A DNA stretch of 64,000 nt from Serinibacter arcticus (GCF_003121705.1 NZ_PYHR01000002.1:1-64000); one strand, 5' to 3'. Counted from the stretch's first letter, positions 18,984 to 27,956 are shown. Notes: generated by a model from the letters alone, not told the origin. A program made the numbers and translations.

Positions 18984-19167
18984 GGTCGGCGGGTCGGGGA
19001 GTCGGTCGGGCAGCCGGTCGGGGCCTCGTCGTGCGCTGCCTCCGGGTCACGACGACGCAACGACTCGGCGTCGATCCGGTCACGGCTGCACGATCCGCCC
19101 CCGCACGGCACACAGACGGGACATCCTGGGCGTGCACGCCCGACCTCTCGACGTGACGGAGACGACC

Positions 19168-20289
19168 ATGATGCGGACCCGAACCCTGATCGCTCTCGGA
19201 CTCGGGGCAGCGATGCTGGCCGGCTGCTCGGGCGGAGGGAGCGCGAGCGATGCGGGTCAGCCGGGCGTGGCCGAGTCCGCCGCCGGCGCCGACTCCGCCG
19301 CGGAGGAGTCCGGTCGCGGGAGCGGCGCGGCGGGCAGCGCCGACGGCGCGGGCTCCACGGTCGACCGCCAGGTGATCTCGACCGGCTGGGTCCAGCTCTC
19401 GGTCGAGGATCCGGTCACCGGCGCCGACGAGGTCGTCGCGATCGTCGAGGCCTCGGACGGCCGCATCGACTCCCGCTCGATCGTCGCCGAGCGGGAGGAC
19501 AGGCACCCGTTCGCCTCGCTCGTCGCCCGCATCCCCTCCGACGACCTCACGGCCGTGCTCGGCCAGCTCGACGACGTGGGCGAGACGCTCAGGAGCGAGA
19601 TCAGCGCGCAGGACGTCACCGGCACCGTCGTCGACCTCGACGCCCGCATCCGCGCGAAGGAGCTGTCGGTCGAGCGGCTCGAGAACCTGCTCGCGAGCGC
19701 CACGACCAACGCCGAGCTGATCGAGGCCGAGGGGGTGCTGACGCAGCGGCAGTCCGAGCTCGAGCAGCTGCGGACCGAGCGCGACCTGCTCGGCGACCAG
19801 GTCGCGCTGTCCACCATCACGATCGAGCTGACCGTCCCGGAGGAGATCCCGGTGACGCGCTCGCCGGGTTTCACGGGCGGCCTGGCGAGCGGGTGGGACA
19901 GCGTCGTGTCCTTCTTCACCGTGGCGGCCGTCGTGGTCGGGACGCTGCTCCCGTGGCTCGTGATCCTCGGGCTGGTGGGCGCCCTCGTTCTGGTGCTGCG
20001 TCGTCGCCGGCTCGCTCGTCGACCTGAGAAGTCCGCACCGACCGCCCCCGCACCCACCGCCCCCGCCGCCGCGCGGACCGCCCCGGTGCCGGACTGGCTG
20101 ACGACCCCGGCCTACCCCGCGCCGCAGGCCACCCGGTCGGCCCCCGCGGGGGCGACCGTCGTCGCGGATCCCGCGAGGGACCCCGAGCCCGACGCCGGTG
20201 CGCGGGAGAAGCCCGACGACACCGAGGTCGAGACGCCGACCGACCCGCCGACCGACCCGCCGACCGACCCCACGGCCGAGCGACCCTAG
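19168..20289 (+). CDS. DUF4349 lipoprotein
   Basis: A 373-aa envelope protein. The signal peptide ends in a lipobox LAGC (Cys near residue 20). A Ser/Ala/Gly linker, the DUF4349 domain (about 70-250, starting VDRQVISTGWVQLSVED) and its internal coiled coil (RIRAKELSVERLENLLA), a C-terminal transmembrane helix (about 265-290), and a cytoplasmic Pro-rich tail with TDPP repeats follow. The ATG at 19168 follows GGAG at 19158. The C-terminal transmembrane helix plus N-terminal lipid is typical of the family, whose role is unknown. Its TAG stop shares the palindrome CTAG with the stop of the convergent ABC gene. Confidence 0.85.
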   Translation: MMRTRTLIALGLGAAMLAGCSGGGSASDAGQPGVAESAAGADSAAEESGRGSGAAGSADGAGSTVDRQVISTGWVQLSVEDPVTGADEVVAIVEASDGRIDSRSIVAEREDRHPFASLVARIPSDDLTAVLGQLDDVGETLRSEISAQDVTGTVVDLDARIRAKELSVERLENLLASATTNAELIEAEGVLTQRQSELEQLRTERDLLGDQVALSTITIELTVPEEIPVTRSPGFTGGLASGWDSVVSFFTVAAVVVGTLLPWLVILGLVGALVLVLRRRRLARRPEKSAPTAPAPTAPAAARTAPVPDWLTTPAYPAPQATRSAPAGATVVADPARDPEPDAGAREKPDDTEVETPTDPPTDPPTDPTAERP

Positions 20290-21029
20290 CGGCCGGCGTC
20301 GAGCAGGGCCCGCGTGAACGGGTGGGCGGGTCGCGCCCACACCGTCTCCACGGGCCCCTGCTCGACGACGCGGCCCTCCCGCATCACGACGACGTCGTCG
20401 CACACCTGCCGCACGACGGCGAGGTCGTGGGAGATGAGCACGAGCGACAGCCCGCGCCGGGTCTGCAGGTCGCGCAGCAGGTCGAGGATGCCCGCCTGCA
20501 CGGTGACGTCGAGGGCGGAGACGGGCTCGTCGCACACGAGCAGCTCCGGCTCGGCCGCGAGCGCCCGGGCGATCGCGACGCGCTGACGCTGCCCGCCCGA
20601 GAGCGTGCGCGGTCGGCGGCCGAGGATCTCCGGTCCGAGTCGGACCTGGGCCAGCAGCTCGACCAGGGCGTCGCGACGGGCGGGCCGCCCGGCGCTGCTC
20701 GCCGAGTCGCGCAGCAGCGCCTCGACGGCGAGGCGGGGGTCCGCACTCGCGAGCGGGTCCTGCGGCACGAGCCGCACGAGCCGGCGTCGCGGTCGACGGG
20801 CGCGCTCGTCCGGCGCGCTCCACGGCTCGCCGTCCAGCAGCACCGCGCCGGCGTCGGGCCGCTCGGCCGCCAGCAGGAGCCGGGCCAGCGTGGTCTTGCC
20901 CGAGCCCGACTCACCCACGATCCCGAGGGCGCGGCCGCGCGCGAGCGTGAGGCTCACGTCGTCGACGGCGACGACCTCGCCGCCGCGCGGCAGCGGGTAG
21001 CTGCGGCGCAGCCCGGTGGCGGCGAGCAC
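20286..21029 (-). CDS. Peptide/nickel-type ABC transporter ATP-binding protein (second ATPase)
   Basis: A 247-aa DppF/NikE-like ATPase: Walker A GESGSGKT near residue 40, Q-loop VPQDP, signature LSGGQRQRV, Walker B LLVCDEP and a switch HD in SHDLAVV. It is shorter than typical DppF because it lacks the oligopeptide C-terminal extension. Its GTG lies 76 nt inside the preceding ATPase gene in another frame. It is the last gene of the minus-strand importer operon, powering uptake with the two permeases and the lipoprotein encoded upstream. Confidence 0.9.
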   Translation of the reverse strand: MLAATGLRRSYPLPRGGEVVAVDDVSLTLARGRALGIVGESGSGKTTLARLLLAAERPDAGAVLLDGEPWSAPDERARRPRRRLVRLVPQDPLASADPRLAVEALLRDSASSAGRPARRDALVELLAQVRLGPEILGRRPRTLSGGQRQRVAIARALAAEPELLVCDEPVSALDVTVQAGILDLLRDLQTRRGLSLVLISHDLAVVRQVCDDVVVMREGRVVEQGPVETVWARPAHPFTRALLDAGR

Positions 21030-21910
21030 CGGCGTCGACCCCGCACCCTCACCCCCTGCAGCCCCTCAGCCGCACCACCGCCGCCGGGCTTCGCCCCGCG
21101 CGGCACCGCGGCGACCAGCCGCTGCGTGTACGGATGGGCCGGGGCCTGCAGCACCTGCGCCGTCGGACCCTCCTCGACCACGCGCCCGTTCTCGAGCACG
21201 ACGACGCGGTCGGCCACGCGTGCGACGGCGCGCAGGTCGTGGCTGACCAGCAGCATCGCGGTGCCCCCGTCGCGGAGCCGGCCCAGCAGCGCCAGCACGC
21301 CCGCCGCCACGGTCGCGTCCAGCGCGGTGGTCGGCTCGTCCAGGACGAGCAGGTCGGGGGAGCCGATGATCGCGGAGGCGATGAGCGCCCGCTGACGCAT
21401 GCCGCCGGAGAGGTCGCCGGAGCGCTGGGCGGCCCGCACCGCGGGGAGGTCGAGCCCGGCGTCGGCGAGCGCCTGCTCGACGGCCGCGCGACGCCCGGCC
21501 CGTCCCGTGCGTGCGCCGCCCGCGCGGGCGGCCAGCGTCTCGCCGACCTCCGCGCCCACGGTCCGCAGCGGGTCGAGCGAGCCGAGGGCGTCCTGCAGCA
21601 CGAGCCCGACCCGGCTCCCGCGCAGGCGTCGCCACCGGCGCTGGCCGTACCCGCGGACGTCGTGGCCCGCGACGTCGAACCGCTGCGCGCGGACGGTCGC
21701 CGTCGACCCGCCCTCGCCCGCCAGGCCGAGGACGGCGCGCGAGAGCACCGACTTGCCCGCCCCGGACTCGCCGACGACGGCGACGCACTCGCCGGGGGCG
21801 ATCGTCAGCGAGACGCCGTGCAGCACGGCGACGGCGGTGGCACCGCGCACGAAGCCGACCTCCAGGTCCTCGATCGCCAGGACGGGAGCCCCGCCCGTCG
21901 TCGCCGTCAC
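20954..21910 (-). CDS. Peptide/nickel-type ABC transporter ATP-binding protein (first ATPase)
   Basis: A 318-aa DppD/NikD-like ATPase: Walker A GESGAGKS near residue 50, LVLQDALGSLDP, signature LSGGMRQRA, Walker B LLVLDEP, and the AHPYTQRLVAAVPRG oligopeptide-family C-terminal motif near 270. After that motif some 40 residues of Gly/Arg/Cys/Ser-rich sequence run 76 nt into the next gene. This tail has no family character, and a one-base gain just upstream would end the protein at 21066, so a small frameshift cannot be excluded. GTG at 21910 overlaps the permease stop. Confidence 0.87.
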   Translation of the reverse strand: MTATTGGAPVLAIEDLEVGFVRGATAVAVLHGVSLTIAPGECVAVVGESGAGKSVLSRAVLGLAGEGGSTATVRAQRFDVAGHDVRGYGQRRWRRLRGSRVGLVLQDALGSLDPLRTVGAEVGETLAARAGGARTGRAGRRAAVEQALADAGLDLPAVRAAQRSGDLSGGMRQRALIASAIIGSPDLLVLDEPTTALDATVAAGVLALLGRLRDGGTAMLLVSHDLRAVARVADRVVVLENGRVVEEGPTAQVLQAPAHPYTQRLVAAVPRGAKPGGGGAAEGLQGVRVRGRRRCSPPPGCAAATRCRAAARSSPSTT

Positions 21911-22767
21911 GCCGCCACCCGCCCGAATCGTCGCCCGAGCACGGTCAGCGCGGCCGCCGTCACCGTGATCGCCAGCCCGGGGCAGACCGTGAGCCACCAC
22001 GACGAGGTCAGGTAGACCCGGCCGGCGTTGAGCATCGCGCCCCACTCCGAGGACGGCGGCCTGGCCCCCAGCCCGAGGAAGCTCAGCGCGGCCACCCACA
22101 CCACGGCCTGCCCGATCCCGAGCGTGACGACGGCGACCAGCGGCCACAGCGCGTTCGGCAGGATGTGGCGACGCAGCACCCAGGCGCCGCCGCGCCCCTC
22201 GAGCCGCGCGGCGGCCACGTAGCCGGAGTCGGCGACGGAGCGCGCCCGCGCGCGCAGGATCCGGGCGTACCCGGGGGCGGTCGCGAGCCCGACGGCGAGG
22301 ACCGAGGCCGCCACCCCCGGGCCCTGCACGGCGACGAGCAGGAGCGCGAGCACCATCGTCGGCAGCGCGTAGAGGACCTCGATGATGCGCGAGACCCCGG
22401 CGTCCAGCCAGCGCGGCCCGAGCCCCGCCGCGAACCCGAGGACGAGCGCGAGGCCGGTGCCGATCGCCGTCGCGGCGAGGCCGACCCCGAGCGAGGACGA
22501 GGCGCCGTGCACCACGCGGGTCCACACGTCGCGACCCGACTCGTCGGTGCCGAACCAGGTGCCCCAGCCCGGCGGCTGCATGGCGCGCCCCGGGTCGATC
22601 GCGGCCGGGCTCCCCGGGGCGACGAGCGAGGGTGCGACGACGGCGAGCAGCACCAGGGCGACGACCACGAGCGCCACCGCGCCCGGGACGCCGAGGCGAC
22701 GCGCCGCCGTCGTGAGCCGGGTCCGCACGGCGTCGGACGCCCGGACCGACGCGTCGGCCGCGCTCAC
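21907..22767 (-). CDS. ABC transporter permease (DppC/NikC-like)
   Basis: A 286-aa inner-membrane subunit with about six hydrophobic helices. The N-terminal WFGTDESGRDVWTRVVHGAS is the DppC-type hallmark near residue 70, and the EAA-like loop includes ARLEGRGGAWVLRRHILPNAL near 190. GTG at 22767 overlaps the stop of the first permease gene by 4 nt. It forms the membrane pore with the upstream DppB-like permease. Confidence 0.92.
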   Translation of the reverse strand: MSAADASVRASDAVRTRLTTAARRLGVPGAVALVVVALVLLAVVAPSLVAPGSPAAIDPGRAMQPPGWGTWFGTDESGRDVWTRVVHGASSSLGVGLAATAIGTGLALVLGFAAGLGPRWLDAGVSRIIEVLYALPTMVLALLLVAVQGPGVAASVLAVGLATAPGYARILRARARSVADSGYVAAARLEGRGGAWVLRRHILPNALWPLVAVVTLGIGQAVVWVAALSFLGLGARPPSSEWGAMLNAGRVYLTSSWWLTVCPGLAITVTAAALTVLGRRFGRVAA

Positions 22768-23762
22768 GAGAGCGCCACCGGTTCGGGGGCGGCCGGCGAC
22801 GGCGCGGAGCGCCCGCCCGCCCGCCGCGTGCGGGGGTCCAGCACCTTCTCGAGCGCGTCGGTGGCCGTGACGATGACGACGTACAGCACCGCGACGGCCG
22901 CGACGGCGCCGATCACCACGGGCACGTCGCCCACGAGCGTCGCGTCCACCAGCAGGCGGCCGAGGCCGGGCCGGCCGAAGAGCAGCTCCACGACCACGGC
23001 GCCGGACAGGAGCGACCCGAACGCCCAGCCCGACAGCGCCACGACCGGGAGGCTCGCGTGCCGCAGCGTGTGCCTGGCGAACACGCGGGCGGGCGAGGCG
23101 CCTCGGGCGCGCGACGACGTCGCGAACGGCGCGGCCCCGGCCTCTTCGAGGCCGTCCCGCATCAGCTGGCCGAGGAAGCCCGCGAGCGGGACCGCCAGGG
23201 TGATCGTCGGCAGCACGAGACCAGGCAGCGAGCCGGGGGTGCTCGTCGCGGGCAGCCAGCCGAGCCCGGCCGCGACGACGGCGATGAGCATCGCGCCGAG
23301 CCAGAAGTGCGGCGTCACGGTGGCGACGACCTCGAGCCCCCGGAGCGCGGCGGCGACGATCCGTCCGACCGGCCCGCGCGCGTGGACGGCGACCAGCGCC
23401 ACCGCCAGGGCGAGCAGCCAGGCGAGCACCAGCGCCGCCGTCGCGAGCACGGCCGTCGTGGGGAGGGAGTCGCGGAGCAGGTCGGCCACGGGGACGCGGC
23501 GCGAGAACGACGTGCCGAGGTCGAGCGTGGCCACGCGGCGCAGCTGGTCGAGGTACTGCAGCACGAGCGGCTGGTCGAGGCCGTACTCGGCGACGGCGGC
23601 CGCGACGGCGTCCGGACCCGCCTGCGAGCCGGGGCCGCCGAGGATCGCCTCGAGCGGATCGCGCCCGCCGGCCCGCAGGGAGAGGAAGACGACCGTGGCC
23701 GTGACCCACACCACCAGCAGGGCGCGACCGAGCGCGCCCAGGGCGAAGCGGAGCACGGCCAC
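22764..23762 (-). CDS. ABC transporter permease (DppB/NikB-like)
   Basis: A 332-aa membrane protein: a first helix near residue 15-30, a DPLEAILGGPGSQ-type periplasmic loop, then six or so helices, with the EAA loop ATSSRARGASPARVFARHTLRHAS near 210. A GGGAGGAT ribosome site precedes the ATG, 31 nt after the binding-protein gene. It is followed by the DppC-like permease with a 4-nt overlap. Confidence 0.92.
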   Translation of the reverse strand: MAVLRFALGALGRALLVVWVTATVVFLSLRAGGRDPLEAILGGPGSQAGPDAVAAAVAEYGLDQPLVLQYLDQLRRVATLDLGTSFSRRVPVADLLRDSLPTTAVLATAALVLAWLLALAVALVAVHARGPVGRIVAAALRGLEVVATVTPHFWLGAMLIAVVAAGLGWLPATSTPGSLPGLVLPTITLAVPLAGFLGQLMRDGLEEAGAAPFATSSRARGASPARVFARHTLRHASLPVVALSGWAFGSLLSGAVVVELLFGRPGLGRLLVDATLVGDVPVVIGAVAAVAVLYVVIVTATDALEKVLDPRTRRAGGRSAPSPAAPEPVALS

Positions 23763-23793
23763 GAGGCGATCCTCCCTCAGACGTGCGGCGGGG

Positions 23794-25446
23794 TCAGGAC
23801 TGCGTCAGCGCGGCGTCGACGAAGGTCGGCGTCGAGACGGTGTCCAGGGTGTCGACGCCCTCGACGCCGCGCAGCAGGAAGTGGTTCTGCTGGTCGTAGA
23901 GCGGGAGGATGTAGTGGCCCTCGAGCACGATCGCCTGCGCCTGCGCGTACAGGTCGGCACGCTCCGTCTCGTCCTGGCTGGCCGAGGCCGCGTCCAGCAG
24001 GGCGTCGAGCGCGGGGTCCCTCACCGAGGCGAGGTTGGCGAAGTAGCCCGACGGCGCCGGGACGGTCGAGTCGGAGTGGTAGAGGATCCGCAGCACGTCC
24101 GGGCCGACCTTGGTGTACGGGGCGCTGACGGCCTCGTACTCGTGTGCCGCGAGGGCGCCGTACCAGCCGGAGAGGTCGAGCGGCTCGAGGACGACCTCGA
24201 AGCCCGCCTCGGCCGTGTTGGCCTGGATCTGCTCGAACAGCGACTGCTCGGCGGCCACGGACTGGTTCGTGCTCACGGGGAAGCGGACGGTGAGGCGCTC
24301 GCCGTCGCGCGTGCGGTAGCCGTCGGCGTCGCGCTCGGTCCAGCCCGCGCCGTCGAGCAGCGTGTTCGCGGCGTCGAGGTCGTAGCCGAACAGGGACTCG
24401 TCGGAGTAGGCCGTGGTCTCCACCGAGGAGAGCGGGGAGTACGACGGCGCGGCGACGCCCGCGAAGAGCGTCTCGATGCCGGGCTCGGGGTTGGCCGAGC
24501 GGATGAAGGCCTCGCGCACGGCGGCGTCGTCGAACGGCGCCTGCGCCGTGTTGAGCTCGATGCGGTTGGAGCTGCCCGGGCGCGGCGCGTCGAGGTGCGT
24601 GACGTCGGTGCCCTCGGAGGCGACGATCGCGTCGGGCTGCGGGTTGTCGATCACCTGGACCTCGCCCGAGGTGAGCGCGGCGTAGCGGGTGGCGGCGTCG
24701 GGCAGGAAGCGCCAGGTGATCCCGTCGAGGATCGCGGGCTCCGCGGTGCCGTCCGGGCGCACGTAGTCGTCGTTGCGCACGAGGTCGACCTGCTGCTGCG
24801 GCGTCCAGGCCTCGACGACGAACGGTCCGGTCCCGATCGGCGCCGCGCAGTTGGCCTCCTGGCCGCGTGCGAGGCCGGCGGGGGACTGGATGGCGGTCCA
24901 CGGCTGCGACAGCGACTCCAGCAGCGCGGAGTCGGGAGCCGTGAGGAGGAAGCGCGCGTGGGTCGCGTCGACGACCTCGACCTCGGCGACCTTGCCCACC
25001 GCGAGGTACCCCGTGGAGGAGCCCGTGTCGGGGTCCTGGAGGTGCTCGACGTTCGCCTTCACCGCGGCGGCGTCCACGGGGGTGCCGTCGGTGAACGTGC
25101 GTCCCTCGGCGAGCGTGAAGTCCCACGTCAGCCCGTCGGGGCTGACGGTCCAGTCGGTCGCCAGCCACGGGGTGATGGCGCCGTCGGCGTCGCGGCCGAC
25201 GAGCGGCTCGAGGTACTGCGACGAGAGCAGGGCCTGCGGGTAGTTGCCGCCGACGTGCGGGTCGAGGCACGTGGGCTCGGCGTCACCGGTCGCGTAGACC
25301 AGGGTGCCGCCCGCCTCGGCGCTGCCGGTGCCGGCGGTGCTGCTCGCGTCGCCGGTGTCGGGGGAGTCGCCGGCGGGGGAGCCGGTGCAGGCGGCGAGGA
25401 CGAGCGCGAGCGCGCTCAGGGCGATGACGGGGGCGTGACGGCGCAC
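23794..25446 (-). CDS. ABC transporter substrate-binding lipoprotein (family 5)
   Basis: A 550-aa extracytoplasmic binding protein. The signal peptide ends in the lipobox LAAC (Cys20), then a Ser/Gly/Asp-rich linker and an SBP_bac_5 domain with LEPLVGRDADGAITPWLATDW, FTDGTPVDAAAVKAN and GTGPFVVEAWTP. A longer frame reaches 25536, but GTG at 25446 has GAAGG five bases upstream and starts directly at the signal peptide. The substrate could be a peptide, nickel complex or related ligand; no selective residues are evident. It is the first gene of the importer operon, divergent from tetR across a shared operator. Confidence 0.9.
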   Translation of the reverse strand: MRRHAPVIALSALALVLAACTGSPAGDSPDTGDASSTAGTGSAEAGGTLVYATGDAEPTCLDPHVGGNYPQALLSSQYLEPLVGRDADGAITPWLATDWTVSPDGLTWDFTLAEGRTFTDGTPVDAAAVKANVEHLQDPDTGSSTGYLAVGKVAEVEVVDATHARFLLTAPDSALLESLSQPWTAIQSPAGLARGQEANCAAPIGTGPFVVEAWTPQQQVDLVRNDDYVRPDGTAEPAILDGITWRFLPDAATRYAALTSGEVQVIDNPQPDAIVASEGTDVTHLDAPRPGSSNRIELNTAQAPFDDAAVREAFIRSANPEPGIETLFAGVAAPSYSPLSSVETTAYSDESLFGYDLDAANTLLDGAGWTERDADGYRTRDGERLTVRFPVSTNQSVAAEQSLFEQIQANTAEAGFEVVLEPLDLSGWYGALAAHEYEAVSAPYTKVGPDVLRILYHSDSTVPAPSGYFANLASVRDPALDALLDAASASQDETERADLYAQAQAIVLEGHYILPLYDQQNHFLLRGVEGVDTLDTVSTPTFVDAALTQS

Positions 25447-25462
25447 AGGTGCCTTCTTCCGG

Positions 25463-25485
25463 ATTGTTGGTCGCAGTCCAACAAT
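25463..25485. promoter_or_regulatory. Candidate TetR operator between the ABC operon and tetR
   Basis: Perfect 8-bp arms ATTGTTGG and CCAACAAT are separated by 7 nt. The site sits in the divergent spacer; the minus-strand -10-like TATTGT overlaps one arm, so binding would block the importer promoter. Confidence 0.75.
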
Positions 25486-25511
25486 AGGTGGATCCGGCCC
25501 CGACAGCCGCC

Positions 25512-25517
25512 TACGAT
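25512..25517 (+). promoter_or_regulatory. Leaderless-type -10 box of tetR
   Basis: TACGAT lies six bases before the ATG at 25524. The palindromic operator is 26 nt upstream of it, near the expected -35 region. Confidence 0.6.
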
Positions 25518-25523
25518 CGAGTG

Positions 25524-26117
25524 ATGACGACCACACGGGGGGCCGGGCGGCCGCGGGCCGCCTCGCGCGCGCTGCTCGAGGAGGCGGCCTGCGAGCTGTT
25601 CCTGGAGCAGGGGTACGCCGCGACGTCGGTGGCGGACGTGACGCTGCGGGCCGGGGTGAGCCGCTCCACGTTCTTCAACTACTTCGACACCAAGAGCGAC
25701 CTCCTGTGGACCGGCGTCGACGAGCAGGTCGCGGCGCTCGCGGCACGGCTGGCCGCGCCCGGGGGAGCCGACCTCGCCGGCGTCGACCGCGAGCTGCGGA
25801 CCTTCGCGACGGCGCTCGGCCCCGACAACGTCGCCCTCGCGTTCTCGCAGGAGTCGGTGATGGGCCTCGGGGACGACCTCAGGGAGGCCGCCGTGCGCCG
25901 TCTCGCCGACGTGCGCGACGTGGCGTCGGCGGCGCTGCGGGCGGCCGGCGTCCCTGAGCTGACGGCCGAGGTGCTCGGCGCCGCCCGCGCGGGGGCGCTG
26001 CTCGCGGCCGTCCGGTCGTGGTCCCTGCGCGGACCCGGCCGGGTGGCGCTCGCCGACGTCCTCGAGGAGGCGCTCGCAGCGCTGGACGGGGCGGCGGTGC
26101 CGGCGGACCCGGCGTGA
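25524..26117 (+). CDS. TetR family transcriptional regulator
   Basis: A 197-aa repressor-type regulator. The N-terminal HTH spans about residues 10-55 (ALLEEAACELFLEQGYAATSVADVT, then GVSRSTFFNYFDTKSDLLW); the C-terminal ligand domain is Ala-rich. The upstream frame extends to 25488, but ATG 25524 fits the domain start and the -10 spacing. It is divergent from the ABC importer operon and, from the operator position, probably represses it and itself. The inducer may be the transported ligand. Its stop lies in a 19-bp tandem repeat. Confidence 0.9.
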   Translation: MTTTRGAGRPRAASRALLEEAACELFLEQGYAATSVADVTLRAGVSRSTFFNYFDTKSDLLWTGVDEQVAALAARLAAPGGADLAGVDRELRTFATALGPDNVALAFSQESVMGLGDDLREAAVRRLADVRDVASAALRAAGVPELTAEVLGAARAGALLAAVRSWSLRGPGRVALADVLEEALAALDGAAVPADPA

Positions 26118-26161
26118 CACCGCCGCCCCGGCGTGACACCGCCGCCCCGGCGTGACACCGC
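26111..26161 (+). repeat. 19-bp tandem repeat over the tetR stop codon
   Basis: Copies at 26111-26129 and 26130-26148 are identical (GGCGTGACACCGCCGCCCC), and a 13-bp partial third copy follows. The tetR TGA is inside the first copy. Confidence 0.9.
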
Positions 26162-26174
26162 GCCGTCGCCCCGC

Positions 26175-26180
26175 CAGGAT
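26175..26180 (+). promoter_or_regulatory. Leaderless-type -10 box for the L7/L12-like gene
   Basis: CAGGAT lies six bases before the ATG at 26187. No ribosome binding site is present between them. Confidence 0.5.
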
Positions 26181-26186
26181 GGCGTG

Positions 26187-26501
26187 ATGGGACTCTTCGG
26201 CAGCAGCAGCGGCAACGACCAGACCCTCGAGCGACGCGTGGCCGACCTGGAGCGCGAGGTCCGCGACCTGCGGGCCGCGGTCGCGGCGCTGGCCGCCCGC
26301 CCTGCGGGGGGCGGCAGCGCCGACGCCACGGACGCCCCCGCCTGGGGCTCGGCCGTCGCGGGCTACCAGCCGAGCGAGCGGGTCTACACCGCCCTCCTGG
26401 CCGGCAGGAAGATCGAGGCGATCAAGATCGTCCGCGAGGAGACGAGCTGGGGGCTCGCCGAGGCCAAGAACTTCGTGGACCGTTTCGAGCGCACGCTCTG
26501 A
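26187..26501 (+). CDS. Small protein with a ribosomal L7/L12 C-terminal-like domain
   Basis: A 104-aa protein with a short N-terminus, a coiled-coil segment (residues 12-40, LERRVADLEREVRDLRAAVAAL), a Gly/Ala linker, and a C-terminal segment YTALLAGRKIEAIKIVREETSWGLAEAK that matches the L7/L12 C-terminal fold, where the conserved GKIxAIKxxRE and LxEAK elements bind factors. Such proteins are found in actinobacteria outside ribosomal operons; the function is not known. ATG 26187 is preferred over 26133 because of the -10 spacing and domain start. A 15-bp tandem repeat starts over its stop. Confidence 0.75.
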   Translation: MGLFGSSSGNDQTLERRVADLEREVRDLRAAVAALAARPAGGGSADATDAPAWGSAVAGYQPSERVYTALLAGRKIEAIKIVREETSWGLAEAKNFVDRFERTL

Positions 26502-26560
26502 GTCGGCACGCTCTGAGTCGACACGCCCCGAGTCGACTCGCTCCGAGGCGACACGCTCAC
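26491..26560. repeat. 15-bp tandem repeats linking two convergent stop codons
   Basis: Units at 26491-26505 and 26506-26520 are identical (GCACGCTCTGAGTCG); units at 26521-26535 and 26536-26550 are diverged, and a partial fifth covers the trpB2 stop. The array runs from the L7/L12-like stop to the trpB2 stop with nothing else between. Confidence 0.88.
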
Positions 26561-27882
26561 ACGTAGTCCGCGTACGAGGGCAGGTCGAGCACGCCGTTGC
26601 CCGACAACCCGATGAGGATCACCTCGTCGGTGGTCGCGGCGCGGGCGTGGGCGATCGCGGCGGACACCGCGTGCGTCGACTCCGGTGCCGGGATGATGCC
26701 CTCGGCCCGGGCGAACGTCACCCCGGCGCGGAACGCCTCGTCCTGCTCGACGGCGACGGCCTCCATCAGGCCGAGGTTCACCGCGTGCGACACCATCGGC
26801 GACATTCCGTGGTACCGCAGACCGCCGGCGTGGATCGCCGGCGGCACGAAGTCGGCCCCGAGCGTGTGCATCTTCAGCAGCGGCGTCAGGCCGGCCACGT
26901 CGCCGTGGTCGTAGCGATAGGTGCCCTGCGTGAGCGACGGGCAGGCGGCCGGCTCGCACGCGACCAGCCCCGTCGTCGTGCCCTCGCGCAGGTTGCGCCC
27001 GAGGAACGGGAACGTCAGACCGGCGAGGTTGGACCCGCCGCCCGCGCAGCCGAACACGATGTCGGGCACGGGGTCCCCGGCCTCGGCCAGCTGGACCAGC
27101 GCCTCCTGGCCGATGACCGTCTGGTGCAGCATCACGTGGTTGAGGACGCTGCCGAGGGAGTAGTGCGCCTGCGGGTCCTTGGCCGCCGCCTCGACCGCCT
27201 CGCTGATGGCCATGCCGAGCGAGCCGGTCGTGTCGGGCGTGGCCGCCAGGATCGCGCGGCCCGAGTCGGTCAGGTCCGACGGCGAGGAGTGGCACACCCC
27301 GCCGTAGGCCTCCATCTGGAAGCGGCGGTAGGGCTTGGCGTCGTAGGAGGAGCGCACCTGCCACACCTCGACCGTCAGGCCCAGCAGCGCCCCAGCGAGC
27401 GAGAGCGACGCGCCCCACTGCCCGGCGCCGGTCTCGGTGGTGAGCTTCGTCGTGCCCTCGAGCGCGTTGTAGTAGGCCTGCGCGATCGCCGTGTTCGGCT
27501 TGTGCGACCCTGCCGGGCTCTGGCCCTCGTACTTGTAGTAGATCCGCGCCGGCGTCCCCAGGACCCGCTCGAGGCGGTGCGCGCGGATCAGCGGCGCCGG
27601 CCGCCAGAGCGAGTAGATCTCCCTGACCGTCTGCGGGATCTCGATGTACCGCTCGGTCGCGACCTCCTGCGCGATGAGCGCCATCGGGAACAGGGGCGCG
27701 AGGTCCTCCGGCCCCAGCGGCTCGCGCGTGCCGGGGTGCAGGTGCGGCGGCACCGGCTCCGGCAGGTCGGCGTTGAGGTTGTACCAGTGCGTCGGCACGG
27801 TGGAGGGGATCTCGAAGCCCAGCGGCTCGAGGCTGCGGCGCTCGGCACCGAGGGGAGCAGCGGGGGCAGGGACGTCGGACAT
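26557..27882 (-). CDS. trpB2: Tryptophan synthase beta-like protein (TrpB2 type)
   Basis: A PLP-dependent TrpB2 enzyme of 441 aa, which makes tryptophan from indole and serine or acts on O-phospho-type substrates in relatives. The PLP lysine lies in [14 protein letters not shown] near residue 110. [14 protein letters not shown] near 140, the phosphate-binding GCAGGGSN near 245, and the final LSGNGVLDL are visible. The long N-terminal extension ([21 protein letters not shown]) separates it from TrpB1. The ATG at 27882 has GAGGAGA six bases upstream. No trpA or other trp gene is near, so it may be a salvage enzyme. Confidence 0.9.
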   Translation of the reverse strand: MSDVPAPAAPLGAERRSLEPLGFEIPSTVPTHWYNLNADLPEPVPPHLHPGTREPLGPEDLAPLFPMALIAQEVATERYIEIPQTVREIYSLWRPAPLIRAHRLERVLGTPARIYYKYEGQSPAGSHKPNTAIAQAYYNALEGTTKLTTETGAGQWGASLSLAGALLGLTVEVWQVRSSYDAKPYRRFQMEAYGGVCHSSPSDLTDSGRAILAATPDTTGSLGMAISEAVEAAAKDPQAHYSLGSVLNHVMLHQTVIGQEALVQLAEAGDPVPDIVFGCAGGGSNLAGLTFPFLGRNLREGTTTGLVACEPAACPSLTQGTYRYDHGDVAGLTPLLKMHTLGADFVPPAIHAGGLRYHGMSPMVSHAVNLGLMEAVAVEQDEAFRAGVTFARAEGIIPAPESTHAVSAAIAHARAATTDEVILIGLSGNGVLDLPSYADYV

Positions 27883-27956
27883 CGGGTTCTCCTCGCAGGA
27901 TCGACAGTGATCGCGACCGAGCCTAGGGGCCGCCCCCGACGCCCGCGGGGAGGCGC

